Shown: piece after piece, positions 19,162-28,009 of the stretch | Layout: every line of letters starts with the position of its first letter | Position numbering within the stretch: the stretch's first letter is position 1 | Assembly: GCF_025136295.1 (NCBI RefSeq) | Contig: NZ_CP062788.1 | Location: 2,143,501-2,207,500, forward strand | Origin: Aestuariispira ectoiniformans | Lineage (GTDB): Bacteria; Pseudomonadota; Alphaproteobacteria; UBA8366; Aestuariispiraceae | Length of the DNA: 64,000 nucleotides | Reading direction: 5' to 3' | Position numbers and translations under genes: made by a program | Notes under the pieces: generated by a model | What the model saw: only the letters and a program-made list of their open reading frames with translations | Database searches by the model: none | What the model was told of the DNA's origin: nothing

Positions 19162-20463
19162 TTGGCAGGTAATGCGGAACCGGGCCTGTTCGGGGCAGAC
19201 GCACCGCGTCCGCTGGCGGACAGGCTTCGGCCAAAAACGCTGGAAGAGGTCGTCGGGCAGGATCACCTGCTCGGCCCGGACGGTGCCATCCATCGGATGA
19301 TCACCCAGGGGCGGCTGACCTCGATGATACTGTGGGGGACGCCCGGCTGTGGCAAGACCACGATCGCCCGGCTCCTCGCCCAGCAGACCGACCTTGCCTT
19401 TGAGCCGCTCAGCGCCGTTTTCTCCGGTGTGGCGGATTTGCGGAAGGTTTTTGACCGGGCCGCAGACAGGCGGATGACAGGCGAGGGAACCTGCCTTTTC
19501 GTGGATGAGATCCATCGCTTTAACAAGGCACAGCAGGACGGGTTCCTGCCTTTTGTGGAGGATGGTACTGTCATTCTGGTCGGGGCGACCACGGAAAACC
19601 CGAGCTTTGAGCTTAACGCGGCCCTGCTGTCCCGCTGTCAGGTCTTTGTCCTCAACCGGTTGGACGACTCGGCCTTGGAACTGATGCTCCAGAGGGCGGA
19701 GGCGGAAGAGGAACGTCCACTTCCCCTGGATAAGGAGGCGCGGGCCGCCGTACGCGCAATGGCCGATGGCGATGGCCGCTATCTCCTGAATATGGCCGAG
19801 GCAATCTATGCCCTGGGCATTTCCAAGCCGATGGATACAGCGGAACTGGCCAAGGTGGTACAGCGCCGCCTGCCCATGTATGACAAGTCCCAGGACAGTC
19901 ATTACAACCTGATGAGCGCCCTGCATAAATCGTTGCGGGGGTCGGACTGCGATGCGGCGCTTTACTGGCTGGGCCGGATGCTGTCCGGGGGGGAGGACCC
20001 TCTTTATATCGCGCGCCGTCTTGTGCGCTTTGCCTATGAGGATGTCGGGCTGGCAGACCCTAATGCCGCGCCACAGGCCCTTGCCGCCTGGGATACTTAT
20101 GAGCGTCTGGGCTCGCCGGAAGGGGAGTTGGCTTTGGCCCAGGTGGTGATCTATCTGGCGACGGCGCCCAAGTCCAATGCGGCCTACAAGGCGTTCAAGG
20201 ACAGTCTGGTCAAGGCCAAGGAGACGGGGTCCCTGTCGCCGCCTAAGCATATTCTGAACGCGCCGACCAAGATGATGAAAGAGATGGGATACGGCGCGGG
20301 CTATTCCTACGACCATGACGCACCGGACGGTTTTTCGGGGCAGAATTTCTTCCCCGACAATATGGCCCGGGAAAAGCTCTACAGCCCTGTGGAGCGCGGA
20401 TTTGAACGTGAAATCCGGAAACGCCTTGATTACTGGGACAATTTACGCAAAAAGCGGCGGTAG
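19162..20463 (+). CDS. rarA: Replication-associated recombination protein A (RarA/MgsA) AAA+ ATPase
   Basis: 433 residues. Walker A is WGTPGCGKTTIARLL near 58-72, Walker B is LFVDEIHRFNKAQQD, and sensor 1 is GATTENPSF. The C-terminal tetramerisation region contains SALHKSLRGSDCDAALYWL, diagnostic of RarA/Mgs1. It acts at stalled replication forks. Translation appears to start at a TTG directly after the stop of the protease gene; no alternative ATG precedes the conserved RPLADRLRPKTLEEVVGQ segment. Confidence 0.95.
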   Translation: MAGNAEPGLFGADAPRPLADRLRPKTLEEVVGQDHLLGPDGAIHRMITQGRLTSMILWGTPGCGKTTIARLLAQQTDLAFEPLSAVFSGVADLRKVFDRAADRRMTGEGTCLFVDEIHRFNKAQQDGFLPFVEDGTVILVGATTENPSFELNAALLSRCQVFVLNRLDDSALELMLQRAEAEEERPLPLDKEARAAVRAMADGDGRYLLNMAEAIYALGISKPMDTAELAKVVQRRLPMYDKSQDSHYNLMSALHKSLRGSDCDAALYWLGRMLSGGEDPLYIARRLVRFAYEDVGLADPNAAPQALAAWDTYERLGSPEGELALAQVVIYLATAPKSNAAYKAFKDSLVKAKETGSLSPPKHILNAPTKMMKEMGYGAGYSYDHDAPDGFSGQNFFPDNMAREKLYSPVERGFEREIRKRLDYWDNLRKKRR

Positions 20464-20534
20464 ATACCGTTTTCCGGCCATGCTATGCATGAAGGCCGGT
20501 TTGTAACCGAAACATTGAACGCGAAGGCGTATCC

Positions 20535-20915
20535 ATGAAGATGATATTTGCCATTGCCGCCGGCGGCGCGGTGGGGGCGGTGGCTAGGCATTTTGCCGCG
20601 CATTTCGTCGCTTCCCTGGCCGGTCATGGTTTCCCCTGGGGAATCCTGGCTGTGAATATTCTGGGGTCCCTGATTATGGGGATTTTGGTGGAATCGCTGG
20701 CGCTGATGTGGTCGCCCAGTGTGGAACTGCGCGCCTTCATGGTGGTCGGCATCCTTGGCAGCTTCACAACCTTTTCCACCTTTGCCCTGGATACGGTAAC
20801 ATTGATGAGCCGCGGGCAGACGATAATAGCTGCCGCTTATATCGGTGTTTCGGTGGTGGTAGCCGTGATGGCGCTGATGGCCGGAATGGCATCGGTTCGT
20901 TTCCTTGTATCGTAA
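20535..20915 (+). CDS. crcB: Fluoride channel CrcB/Fluc
   Basis: 126 residues with four predicted membrane helices. Conserved segments are GGAVGAVARHF near the N-terminus, the pore Asn in VNILGSL and GSFTTFSTF, which carries the Na+-site and phenylalanine-box residues. Dimers export fluoride passively. I see no recognisable fluoride riboswitch in the 70 bp before it. The pseudouridine synthase gene follows after 12 bp, so they probably share a transcript. Confidence 0.94.
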   Translation: MKMIFAIAAGGAVGAVARHFAAHFVASLAGHGFPWGILAVNILGSLIMGILVESLALMWSPSVELRAFMVVGILGSFTTFSTFALDTVTLMSRGQTIIAAAYIGVSVVVAVMALMAGMASVRFLVS

Positions 20916-20927
20916 GAGAGATTTTCA

Positions 20928-21908
20928 ATGAGTGGCGTTCAGATAAGGCAGGTCGCTGGTTCCGAAAGCGACATGCGGTTGGATCGTTGGTTCAAACAAA
21001 ACTATCCCGCCGTGCCTTTCGGCTATCTGCAGAAGATCCTGCGCAAGGGTGAGGTCCGTGTCGATGGCAAACGGGCCAAGGCAAGCCAACGCCTGGAGGC
21101 CGGTCAGGCCGTGCGCATTCCGCCGTTGGGGGATTATGCCAAGGCGGATACGGCACCGGCCCGGAAACAGGGGCTGAGCAAGAAGGACGAGGCACTTGCC
21201 AAGTCCATGGTGATTTACCGCAGCCGCGATGTGCTGGCGATCAACAAGCCCGCGGGTCTTGCCGTCCAGGGGGGCACGAAGACCGAACGGCATCTGGATA
21301 TGATGCTCGATGCCCTGCAATTCGATGCCGATGAACGGCCGCGTCTGGTGCATCGCCTTGACCGGGACACAAGCGGTGTCATGCTTTTGGCGCGCAGCCG
21401 CGAGGCGGCGGCCTCCCTGACGCAGGCCTTCAAGAAACGCGATACCCGCAAGGTCTATTGGGCGATTACCGTTGGTGTGCCCGATCCTGAGGAAGGCCGC
21501 ATTTCCTACCCCCTTTCCAAATTGCCGGGCAAGGGCGGGGAACGTGTTGTCGTGGATACGGAAAACGGCAAGAACGCTGTGACTGAATTCAAGGTTCTGG
21601 AAAAGGCGGGCAAACGCCTCGCCCTCGTTGCCCTATGGCCGAAAACCGGCCGCACCCATCAGTTGCGCGCCCATATGGCGGCGCTTGGAACGCCAATTCT
21701 GGGCGATGGCAAATATGGTGCGAAGGAGGCTTTTGTCAGCGGTGCGAATGTCCTGCGGCAACTGCACCTTCACGCCAAGGAGATTGATATTCCGGGCGGT
21801 GGGCCACGGATCAAGGCGCCGCTGCCGGATCATATCAAAACCACCTTCGAACTTTTCGGCTTCAATCCGGAAGAATGGATGGATAGTGATCCTTTCGAGG
21901 AAATCTGA
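20928..21908 (+). CDS. RluA family 23S rRNA pseudouridine synthase (RluC-like)
   Basis: 326 residues: an N-terminal S4 RNA-binding domain (about 15-70) and the RluA catalytic domain. Asp145 in HRLDRDTSG is the catalytic aspartate. The domain order matches RluC and RluD; specificity for particular uridines is inferred only from overall similarity to RluC. ATG at 20928 with upstream AGAGA. It lies between crcB and a HAD phosphatase on the same strand. Confidence 0.92.
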   Translation: MSGVQIRQVAGSESDMRLDRWFKQNYPAVPFGYLQKILRKGEVRVDGKRAKASQRLEAGQAVRIPPLGDYAKADTAPARKQGLSKKDEALAKSMVIYRSRDVLAINKPAGLAVQGGTKTERHLDMMLDALQFDADERPRLVHRLDRDTSGVMLLARSREAAASLTQAFKKRDTRKVYWAITVGVPDPEEGRISYPLSKLPGKGGERVVVDTENGKNAVTEFKVLEKAGKRLALVALWPKTGRTHQLRAHMAALGTPILGDGKYGAKEAFVSGANVLRQLHLHAKEIDIPGGGPRIKAPLPDHIKTTFELFGFNPEEWMDSDPFEEI

Positions 21909-21969
21909 TTGTCAGTCCCGCGCTTGGTGGCGGTGCGGGGATTGGTGTTCGTAATGGCTTTATTGGGGG

Positions 21970-22656
21970 ATGCCCGTGCGCTTTGCGGTTTTTGATTGCG
22001 ATGGGACATTGGTCGATTCGCTGCATCATATTGTCTTCGGGATGCAGGCGGCCTTTGAACGTGAAGGACTTTCCGCGCCGACCCGGGACGAGGTGGCGCG
22101 CTATATCGGTCTGCCGTTGGTCACGGCGATGGTCGAAATGCTTCCTGACGGTGATCCGGATCTGCACATGCGGCTGGCCGATGGCTATCGCCAGATTGTG
22201 ACGGAACAGGACGCGATCGGTCGTGAGCCTGCTCCGCTTTATCCCGGTTGCCGTGAGGTACTGGACGAACTGCGTGATGCAGGCGTGCTGTTGGGCGTGG
22301 CGACCGGAAAGGGACGCCGTGGCCTGGTGCAGACACTGGCGGACAACGGGTTGGATAAGCATTTCATCGTGACCAAGACCGCCGATGACGGCCCGGGGAA
22401 ACCCAACCCGGACATTCTTCTGGATGCCATGGCCGAGGTTGGCGCACAGGCCTGGGAAACCGTGATGATCGGGGACACTGTCTTTGATGTACAAACGGCT
22501 GTGAATGCACGCACACTCGCCCTTGGCGTGAGTTGGGGCTATCATGGTGACGATGAATTATTGCAGGCCGGGGCAGCAATGATCGCCCGCCAATACGAAG
22601 CTGTGCCACAGCTTTTGAATGACTTGTGGAGCAAGGCTGATGCGTCGCGCGCTTAA
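21970..22656 (+). CDS. HAD superfamily phosphatase, phosphoglycolate phosphatase-like
   Basis: 228 residues with all four HAD motifs: FDCDGTLVDS (nucleophile Asp9 and acid Asp11), a Thr in VATGKGR (motif II), Lys in PGKPNPDIL (motif III) and the acidic pair in MIGDTVFDVQTA (motif IV). A helical cap domain lies between motifs I and II, as in Gph-like enzymes. The true substrate is uncertain. Its 3' end overlaps the AsmA start by 17 bp, so the two are coupled. Confidence 0.9.
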   Translation: MPVRFAVFDCDGTLVDSLHHIVFGMQAAFEREGLSAPTRDEVARYIGLPLVTAMVEMLPDGDPDLHMRLADGYRQIVTEQDAIGREPAPLYPGCREVLDELRDAGVLLGVATGKGRRGLVQTLADNGLDKHFIVTKTADDGPGKPNPDILLDAMAEVGAQAWETVMIGDTVFDVQTAVNARTLALGVSWGYHGDDELLQAGAAMIARQYEAVPQLLNDLWSKADASRA

Positions 22657-25435
22657 ATATCTGGGAATTATCGTCGGGTCTCTGGTTGCCCTTACCGCAA
22701 TTGCCTTTGCGGTTATCGTGAACCTGGATTTCAACGACTACAAATATCTGATCGAAGGACAGGTTCGGGAAAAAACCGGGCGGGATCTGGAAATCCGTGG
22801 GCGTCTTGATGTGGATATCTCCATGCGGCCCTCGGTGACGATGACCGATGTGCGCATGGCCAATGCCCCCTGGGGAACGTCACCGGATATGGCGACCTTG
22901 GACTATCTGTCCGCGACCATCGACCTCTGGCCGCTGATCACCGATAATGTTGTAGATGTTCAAAAGGTTGAGCTGCGTGGCGTCAATCTGCTGGTGGAAA
23001 AGAACCGCGACGGTCACACCAACCTGGAATTCCGCGAACTGAAGACGAGGAAAGAGACCGGGGAAACGGCTCCGGCACAGGTCTCAACGGAGACGGGACC
23101 GGCAGGACTTAGCCTGCCTATTCTGCGTGATGTGCGCCTGAGCGATATCCAGATGCGCTACAACGACCTGGGAACAGGCGAGAAACGCAATCTGGTTGTC
23201 GATAATCTCAGCATTGGTGGCGAAGGTCCTTTCGCGCCGTTGAAAATCGACCTCAACGGACATGCCGATAATATTCCCCTGAAGCTTTCGGGGGAACTTG
23301 GCTCCCCCAGCGACATGCTGAATGCGGACCGTCTCTGGACGGTGGACCTGTCGGGTAATCTGGCGGGAACGAACCTGTCTATTGCCGGTGGCATTGATGA
23401 ACCGGCGGCGGGGCGTGGCATCAATGTTGTAATCTCGACGGATACGAGCGAGATCGGCACGCTTTCGCGCATTACCGAACCTCTGGCGGGACAGAGCGTT
23501 CCCAACCTTGGGCCGCTGAAACTGTCGATCCTGCTGTCCGGGGATGCGGACAAGGCGCTGTCTGCCAGCGATATTTCAGTCAACCTCGGCAAGGCTGGCG
23601 GTTTGCAGTTGCAGGTTGCCGGTGAGGTTGCCGATGTGTTGAAGCAGAAGGGGGTCGACCTGAAGGGGGAACTGTCCGTGCCGGATATTTCGTCCCTGTC
23701 GGCCGTTGCAGGGCAGGATATTCCGGCCCTTGGTGCCTTGACCAGCCAATTTGCCGTTTCCGGGGATGTTGGCACCGGTGTGGCCCTGAATGATTTTGCG
23801 TTCGACCTGAAACGAAGCGGTGTCCTGCAATTGTCCGGCAGCGGCGGCGTTGATGACCTGCTGACCCAGCGCGGTGTCGACATGCAGGTGAAGCTTCTTG
23901 TCCCGGATATGAAGGCGCTGCCTGCCGTCAACGGGACTAAAATGCCGGACGCCGGGCGTGTGGATGCACGTTTCAACATTGCCGGTGATGTCGCCGGAAA
24001 GCTTGCGATGAAGGACCTCAAGGCATCGCTGGGCCGCAAGGATATCTACCAGTTGGTATTGAACGGCGGTATTGCCGACCTGATGAAGCAGGCGGGAATT
24101 GATCTTGGCTTTGACTTTGCCACGCCGAACCTGGCGCGGCTTTCCAGTCTTGCCCAGTCGGACCTGCCCGCCATGGCACCCATAAGTGCATCCGGTCGCC
24201 TGAAAGGCGGGGCGACGGACGCTGCCTCGGTGGAGGGGCTGGCACTTAAAATCGGTGAAAGCGATCTTTCCGGCGACGTTACGGTTGCAAGCGTTGCCAC
24301 CCGCCCGGATGTGAAGGCAACGTTTAAATCCAACGTTCTGCGACTGGAAGATGTCACGCCTAAGGATGGCGGGAAAACGGCCTCTGGCGGTGGGGGCACG
24401 GCATCTGTACCGTCCACGTCGTCCTCGGGCAATAATGGTCGCGTCATCCCGAACGACCCGATCGATTTCTCCGGACTGCGCATGGCCGATGCGGATGTTG
24501 CCGTTTCTGTGGCAAAGCTTCTGGTGCCGGGTGGACAGTTCCAGGACGGTCAGGTCAGCCTTATCCTGAAAGATGGCATGCTGACGGTCGAACCGATTGC
24601 CATTTCCGACGACAAGGGCGGTAAGCTGACCGGCAATGCATCCCTGGATGCGCGGCGTGAGGCGGCGGCCCTGAAGGTGGACCTGAAGGCGGACAAGCTG
24701 GAAATCTCCAACCTCATGCGCCTTGCGGGGCAGCGTGGCATCATCGAAGGGCCCATGAATATGGCGGTCGCCATGACCAGCACAGGCCGCAGCCCGCACG
24801 AACTGGCGGCGGGTCTCACTGGCAAATTCAATGCATTGGTCACGGAAGGCTATGTCAACAGCGACGAAACCCGAAAAGCCTTCGGTAAGGCCACGCAGAT
24901 CATTGCGGATATCCTGTTGGGCAACAGCAAGGAAAAGCGTATTCCTCTCTATTGTTTTGTGGCCGACTATGACGCGAAGAACGGGACGGTAAATACAAAC
25001 TCGCTGGTTCTCGATACCCGTGTTTCGACGATCCTCGGATCCGGCGGTCTCAACCTGGGTTCGGAAAAGCTGAACCTGACGGTGACGCCGACCCGGGATG
25101 TTATGGGCATTGGCGCGAAAATCCCGATCCGCGTCCAGGGAACTTTTGCCAAGCCTAAAGTCTTCCCTGATCCGGCCCTGACCGCTGTCGGTATCGGTAG
25201 TGCGCTTCTGGGCGGGGCGACGCTTCCGCTGACGGTTTTGGGTGGTGCTGCCCTGGCGGAGGACAATAACAGCCCCTGCGTGAACTTGCGTCCAGAAAAC
25301 CGGGAGAAACAGACACAGCCCCAGTCCACGGAACAACCGGCCACGGAACAACCTGCGACGCCGAAGAAGCAGTTGGAGGATGCCGGTAAAAAGGCGCTGG
25401 AAGGTATTCTCGGGAATATCCTGAAAAAGAAATAA
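22640..25435 (+). CDS. AsmA family outer-membrane assembly/lipid transport protein
   Basis: 931 residues. One N-terminal signal anchor (YLGIIVGSLVALTAIAFAVIV) is followed by a very long beta-rich periplasmic region. An AsmA N-terminal block (residues about 30-200) and a conserved C-terminal AsmA-2 region (LRMADADVAVSV to GSGGLNLGSEKLNLTVTPT) are visible, separated by repeated SVPDISSL/VPDMKALPAV-type units. AsmA-like proteins are thought to bridge lipid to the outer membrane. I chose the ATG at 22640, inside the end of the HAD gene, because GGAG lies about 10 bp upstream and the anchor follows at once. Confidence 0.88.
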   Translation: MRRALKYLGIIVGSLVALTAIAFAVIVNLDFNDYKYLIEGQVREKTGRDLEIRGRLDVDISMRPSVTMTDVRMANAPWGTSPDMATLDYLSATIDLWPLITDNVVDVQKVELRGVNLLVEKNRDGHTNLEFRELKTRKETGETAPAQVSTETGPAGLSLPILRDVRLSDIQMRYNDLGTGEKRNLVVDNLSIGGEGPFAPLKIDLNGHADNIPLKLSGELGSPSDMLNADRLWTVDLSGNLAGTNLSIAGGIDEPAAGRGINVVISTDTSEIGTLSRITEPLAGQSVPNLGPLKLSILLSGDADKALSASDISVNLGKAGGLQLQVAGEVADVLKQKGVDLKGELSVPDISSLSAVAGQDIPALGALTSQFAVSGDVGTGVALNDFAFDLKRSGVLQLSGSGGVDDLLTQRGVDMQVKLLVPDMKALPAVNGTKMPDAGRVDARFNIAGDVAGKLAMKDLKASLGRKDIYQLVLNGGIADLMKQAGIDLGFDFATPNLARLSSLAQSDLPAMAPISASGRLKGGATDAASVEGLALKIGESDLSGDVTVASVATRPDVKATFKSNVLRLEDVTPKDGGKTASGGGGTASVPSTSSSGNNGRVIPNDPIDFSGLRMADADVAVSVAKLLVPGGQFQDGQVSLILKDGMLTVEPIAISDDKGGKLTGNASLDARREAAALKVDLKADKLEISNLMRLAGQRGIIEGPMNMAVAMTSTGRSPHELAAGLTGKFNALVTEGYVNSDETRKAFGKATQIIADILLGNSKEKRIPLYCFVADYDAKNGTVNTNSLVLDTRVSTILGSGGLNLGSEKLNLTVTPTRDVMGIGAKIPIRVQGTFAKPKVFPDPALTAVGIGSALLGGATLPLTVLGGAALAEDNNSPCVNLRPENREKQTQPQSTEQPATEQPATPKKQLEDAGKKALEGILGNILKKK

Positions 25436-25463
25436 GCGATAAAGTGACATTGAACCTTTGGAC

Positions 25464-25499
25464 GGGCCGTGCCATCTAACGCACGGCCCTTTTCTTTTT
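25464..25499 (+). terminator. Intrinsic terminator after the AsmA gene
   Basis: A 9-bp GC-rich stem, GGGCCGTGC (25464-25472) and GCACGGCCC (25481-25489), with an 8-nt loop, followed by TTTTCTTTTT. Ends the transcript carrying crcB through AsmA. Confidence 0.85.
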
Positions 25500-25528
25500 G
25501 GCCGGTAGTATTGTGATGGAGATGGCTT

Positions 25529-26230
25529 GTGAAGCGGTTCTACAAGAATGCGGGAACATCGGCGGTTGAAGACGGATTTGCCGTACAGCTCGATGGTCGG
25601 AACATAAAGACCCCGGCGAAGGCCGGTCTGGTCCTGCCGGCCCTGGCATTGGCGGAGGCTGTTGCTGTAGAGTGGCAGGCGCAGGGTGAGGAAATAGACC
25701 CGCAAAGCATGCCGATCATGACGCTGGCCAGCACGGTTATCGACCGCGTCGTCCCGAACCATGCCGAGGTGGCGGAGATTGTGGCCTCCTATGGTGAAAG
25801 CGACCTGTTGTGCTATCGCGCGACGGCTGAGCAGCCGGAACTGGTCAAACGCCAGCAGGATGCCTGGCAGCCATGGCTCGACTGGGCGATGCGGCAACTG
25901 GATGCCCCTCTGTCGGTGACGGAGGGAATCATGCATGTGGACCAGCCGTCGGATAGCCTGAATGCCTTGAAGACTGTGGTCGAGGCCTGCGATGCCTATG
26001 AACTGGCATCCCTGCACGAATTTACCTCCCTGACCGGGTCGCTGGTGCTGGGCATTGCGGTTCTGAAGGGGGAACTGGAGGCCGGTACTGCCTTTGACCT
26101 TGCCCATGTCGATGAAGAACATCAGGCGGAACTTTGGGGGCGGGATGAAGAAGCGGAAGCACGTCTGGAAAAACGTAAGGGCGATCTGCTGAATGCCGCG
26201 GAATTCCTGCGCTTTTTGCGTTTGGCATAG
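25529..26230 (+). CDS. ATP12 family ATP synthase F1 assembly chaperone
   Basis: 233 residues matching the alphaproteobacterial and mitochondrial ATP12 chaperone, which holds the F1 alpha subunit before assembly. The N-terminal KRFYKNAGTSAVEDGFAVQLDGR, the segment EWQAQGEEIDPQSMPI and a C-terminal DEEHQAELWGRDEEAEAR stretch, with its conserved acidic residues, are typical. Start is GTG (25529) with an upstream GGAGATGG. It sits alone between a terminator and the palindrome-rich pcc leader. Confidence 0.93.
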   Translation: MKRFYKNAGTSAVEDGFAVQLDGRNIKTPAKAGLVLPALALAEAVAVEWQAQGEEIDPQSMPIMTLASTVIDRVVPNHAEVAEIVASYGESDLLCYRATAEQPELVKRQQDAWQPWLDWAMRQLDAPLSVTEGIMHVDQPSDSLNALKTVVEACDAYELASLHEFTSLTGSLVLGIAVLKGELEAGTAFDLAHVDEEHQAELWGRDEEAEARLEKRKGDLLNAAEFLRFLRLA

Positions 26231-26249
26231 CAGGGCCGGACATTTCCAC

Positions 26250-26265
26250 CATACGCATGCGTATG
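26250..26265. promoter_or_regulatory. Palindromic operator candidate, copy 1 (CATACGCATGCGTATG)
   Basis: A perfect 16-bp palindrome 19 bp after the ATP12 stop codon. An identical copy occurs 66 bp further on. Two perfect copies in one 190-bp intergenic region ahead of pccB are very unlikely by chance, so they probably bind a dimeric regulator of propionyl-CoA carboxylase. The regulator is not encoded nearby. Confidence 0.6.
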
Positions 26266-26304
26266 TTTTATCTTGCGCTTTGATCGTCTTTTCTGTAGGA
26301 AAAA

Positions 26305-26314
26305 TCCTATAGGA
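26305..26314. promoter_or_regulatory. Short palindrome TCCTATAGGA between the two operator copies
   Basis: A perfect 10-bp palindrome ending one base before the second 16-bp copy. It may belong to the same control region; its TATAG core could also serve as a -10-like element. Speculative. Confidence 0.3.
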
Positions 26315-26315
26315 C

Positions 26316-26331
26316 CATACGCATGCGTATG
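26316..26331. promoter_or_regulatory. Palindromic operator candidate, copy 2 (CATACGCATGCGTATG)
   Basis: Identical to the palindrome at 26250, 66 bp apart start to start, about six helical turns, which would place both on one face of the helix. A further short palindrome, TGTACGTACA, lies at 26391-26400, 20 bp before the pccB start. Confidence 0.6.
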
Positions 26332-26420
26332 TTATTTGCGCTCACCAAGCGGCGTGGCTTGTGTCATGATACGGGCCTGAAAAAAATAAGTGTACGTACA
26401 GGGAAGTTGCGAGGGCGGTT

Positions 26421-27953
26421 ATGGAAGACATTATCCGACAATTGGAAGGAAAACGCGAAGCAGCCCGCCTGGGGGGCGGCCAGCGGCGCGTGGATGCGCA
26501 GCATTCGAAGGGCAAGCTGACGGCGCGGGAACGGCTGGAATTCCTGCTGGACGACGGATCCTTTGAAGAATGGGATATGTTCGTCGAACATGACTGCACC
26601 GATTTCGGCATGGAAGAAAACAAGGTGCCGGGCGATGGCGTGGTCACTGGTTATGGCACGATCAACGGCCGTCCGGTTTTCGTTTTCTCGCAGGATTTCA
26701 CGGTCTTCGGCGGATCGCTTTCCGCCGCCCACGCCCGCAAGATTTGTAAGGTGATGGAGCAGGCCATGAAGGTCGGCGCGCCGGTGATCGGACTGAACGA
26801 TTCGGGTGGTGCGCGTATCCAGGAAGGTGTTGCCTCGCTTGCCGGTTATGCCGATGTCTTCCAGCAAAACGTGCTTGCCTCCGGCGTGGTTCCGCAGATT
26901 TCCATGATCATGGGCCCCTGTGCGGGTGGTGCGGTTTATTCGCCTTCCATGACCGACTTTATCTTCATGGTCAAAGACAGCTCTTATATGTTCGTGACGG
27001 GCCCGGAAGTGGTGAAGACCGTCACCAATGAGGAGGTGACGCAGGAGGAACTGGGCGGGGCAATTACCCATACCAGCAAGTCCGGCGTTGCGGACAAGGC
27101 CTTCGAAAATGACGTGGAAGCGCTGATGCAGCTTCGCCGTTTCATGGGCTTCGTTCCCAGTAACAACCGCGAAAAACCGCCGGTAAAACCGACCGCCGAT
27201 CCGGCATCCCGTTCGGAAGAATCGCTCGATTCCCTTGTGCCGCTGAACCCGAACAAGCCCTACGACATGAAGGAACTGATCCACAAGGTCGTCGATGAGG
27301 GGGATTTCTTTGAAACCCAGCCCGATTACGCGGGCAACATCATCACAGGCTTCGGCCGCATGGAAGGTGCGCCGGTCGGTATTGTCGCCAACCAGCCCAT
27401 GGTGCTGGCGGGGTGTCTGGATATCGCAAGTTCCATCAAGGCCGCGCGCTTTGTCCGCTTCTGTGATGCCTTCAACATTCCGATCGTGACCTTTGTCGAC
27501 GTGCCGGGCTTCCTGCCGGGCACGGCCCAAGAATATAACGGTATCATCAAACATGGCGCGAAGCTGCTTTATGCCTATGCGGAAGCGACAGTCCCGAAAG
27601 TGACCGTGATCACCCGCAAGGCCTATGGCGGGGCTTATGACGTGATGGCTTCCAAACATCTGCGTGGTGACGTCAACTATGCCTGGCCCAGTGCGGAAAT
27701 CGCCGTTATGGGGCCGAAAGGCGCGGTGGAGATTATCTTCCGGGCGGATCGCGATGATCCGGAAAAGATCGAACAGCGCACAGAAGAATATCGCCGGAAA
27801 TTCGCCAACCCGTTCGTTGCCGGATCGCTGGGCTTTATCGACGATGTGATCCGTCCGCATAACACCCGGCCGCGGCTTGCGCGCGCGCTTCGGATGCTGC
27901 GTACGAAGAAGCTGGAAAATCCGTGGAAGAAGCACGGCAATATTCCGCTCTGA
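26421..27953 (+). CDS. pccB: Propionyl-CoA carboxylase beta subunit (carboxyltransferase)
   Basis: 510 residues with tandem crotonase-like carboxyltransferase domains. Features include [14 protein letters not shown] (acyl-CoA side oxyanion loop), [11 protein letters not shown], and in the second half [32 protein letters not shown] with [13 protein letters not shown]. These fit PccB rather than MccB, which is also present at 57144. It transfers CO2 from biotin to propionyl-CoA, giving methylmalonyl-CoA. ATG at 26421 with GAGGGCGG upstream. The biotin-carrying pccA follows after 56 bp. Confidence 0.95.
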   Translation: MEDIIRQLEGKREAARLGGGQRRVDAQHSKGKLTARERLEFLLDDGSFEEWDMFVEHDCTDFGMEENKVPGDGVVTGYGTINGRPVFVFSQDFTVFGGSLSAAHARKICKVMEQAMKVGAPVIGLNDSGGARIQEGVASLAGYADVFQQNVLASGVVPQISMIMGPCAGGAVYSPSMTDFIFMVKDSSYMFVTGPEVVKTVTNEEVTQEELGGAITHTSKSGVADKAFENDVEALMQLRRFMGFVPSNNREKPPVKPTADPASRSEESLDSLVPLNPNKPYDMKELIHKVVDEGDFFETQPDYAGNIITGFGRMEGAPVGIVANQPMVLAGCLDIASSIKAARFVRFCDAFNIPIVTFVDVPGFLPGTAQEYNGIIKHGAKLLYAYAEATVPKVTVITRKAYGGAYDVMASKHLRGDVNYAWPSAEIAVMGPKGAVEIIFRADRDDPEKIEQRTEEYRRKFANPFVAGSLGFIDDVIRPHNTRPRLARALRMLRTKKLENPWKKHGNIPL

Positions 27954-28009
27954 TTGGATCGAAAAAGATAAACGGGTGCGGTTGAAACGCATCGTTCAGG
28001 GGAGCCAAG

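Noticed and set aside
17965..20316. Long minus-strand frame opposite the Do-like protease and rarA
   Set aside because: It spans two well-supported genes on the other strand and has no recognisable domain; a by-product of GC-rich codon use.
20464..20534. Possible fluoride riboswitch before crcB
   Set aside because: The 70-bp gap lacks the conserved fluoride aptamer core as far as I can see.
23576..26122. Long minus-strand frame opposite AsmA and ATP12
   Set aside because: Crosses a clear terminator and two confident genes; no motif.
26323..26520. Small plus-strand frame starting in the second palindrome ahead of pccB
   Set aside because: It runs out of frame into pccB and its codons cover operator-like palindromes; no ribosome site.
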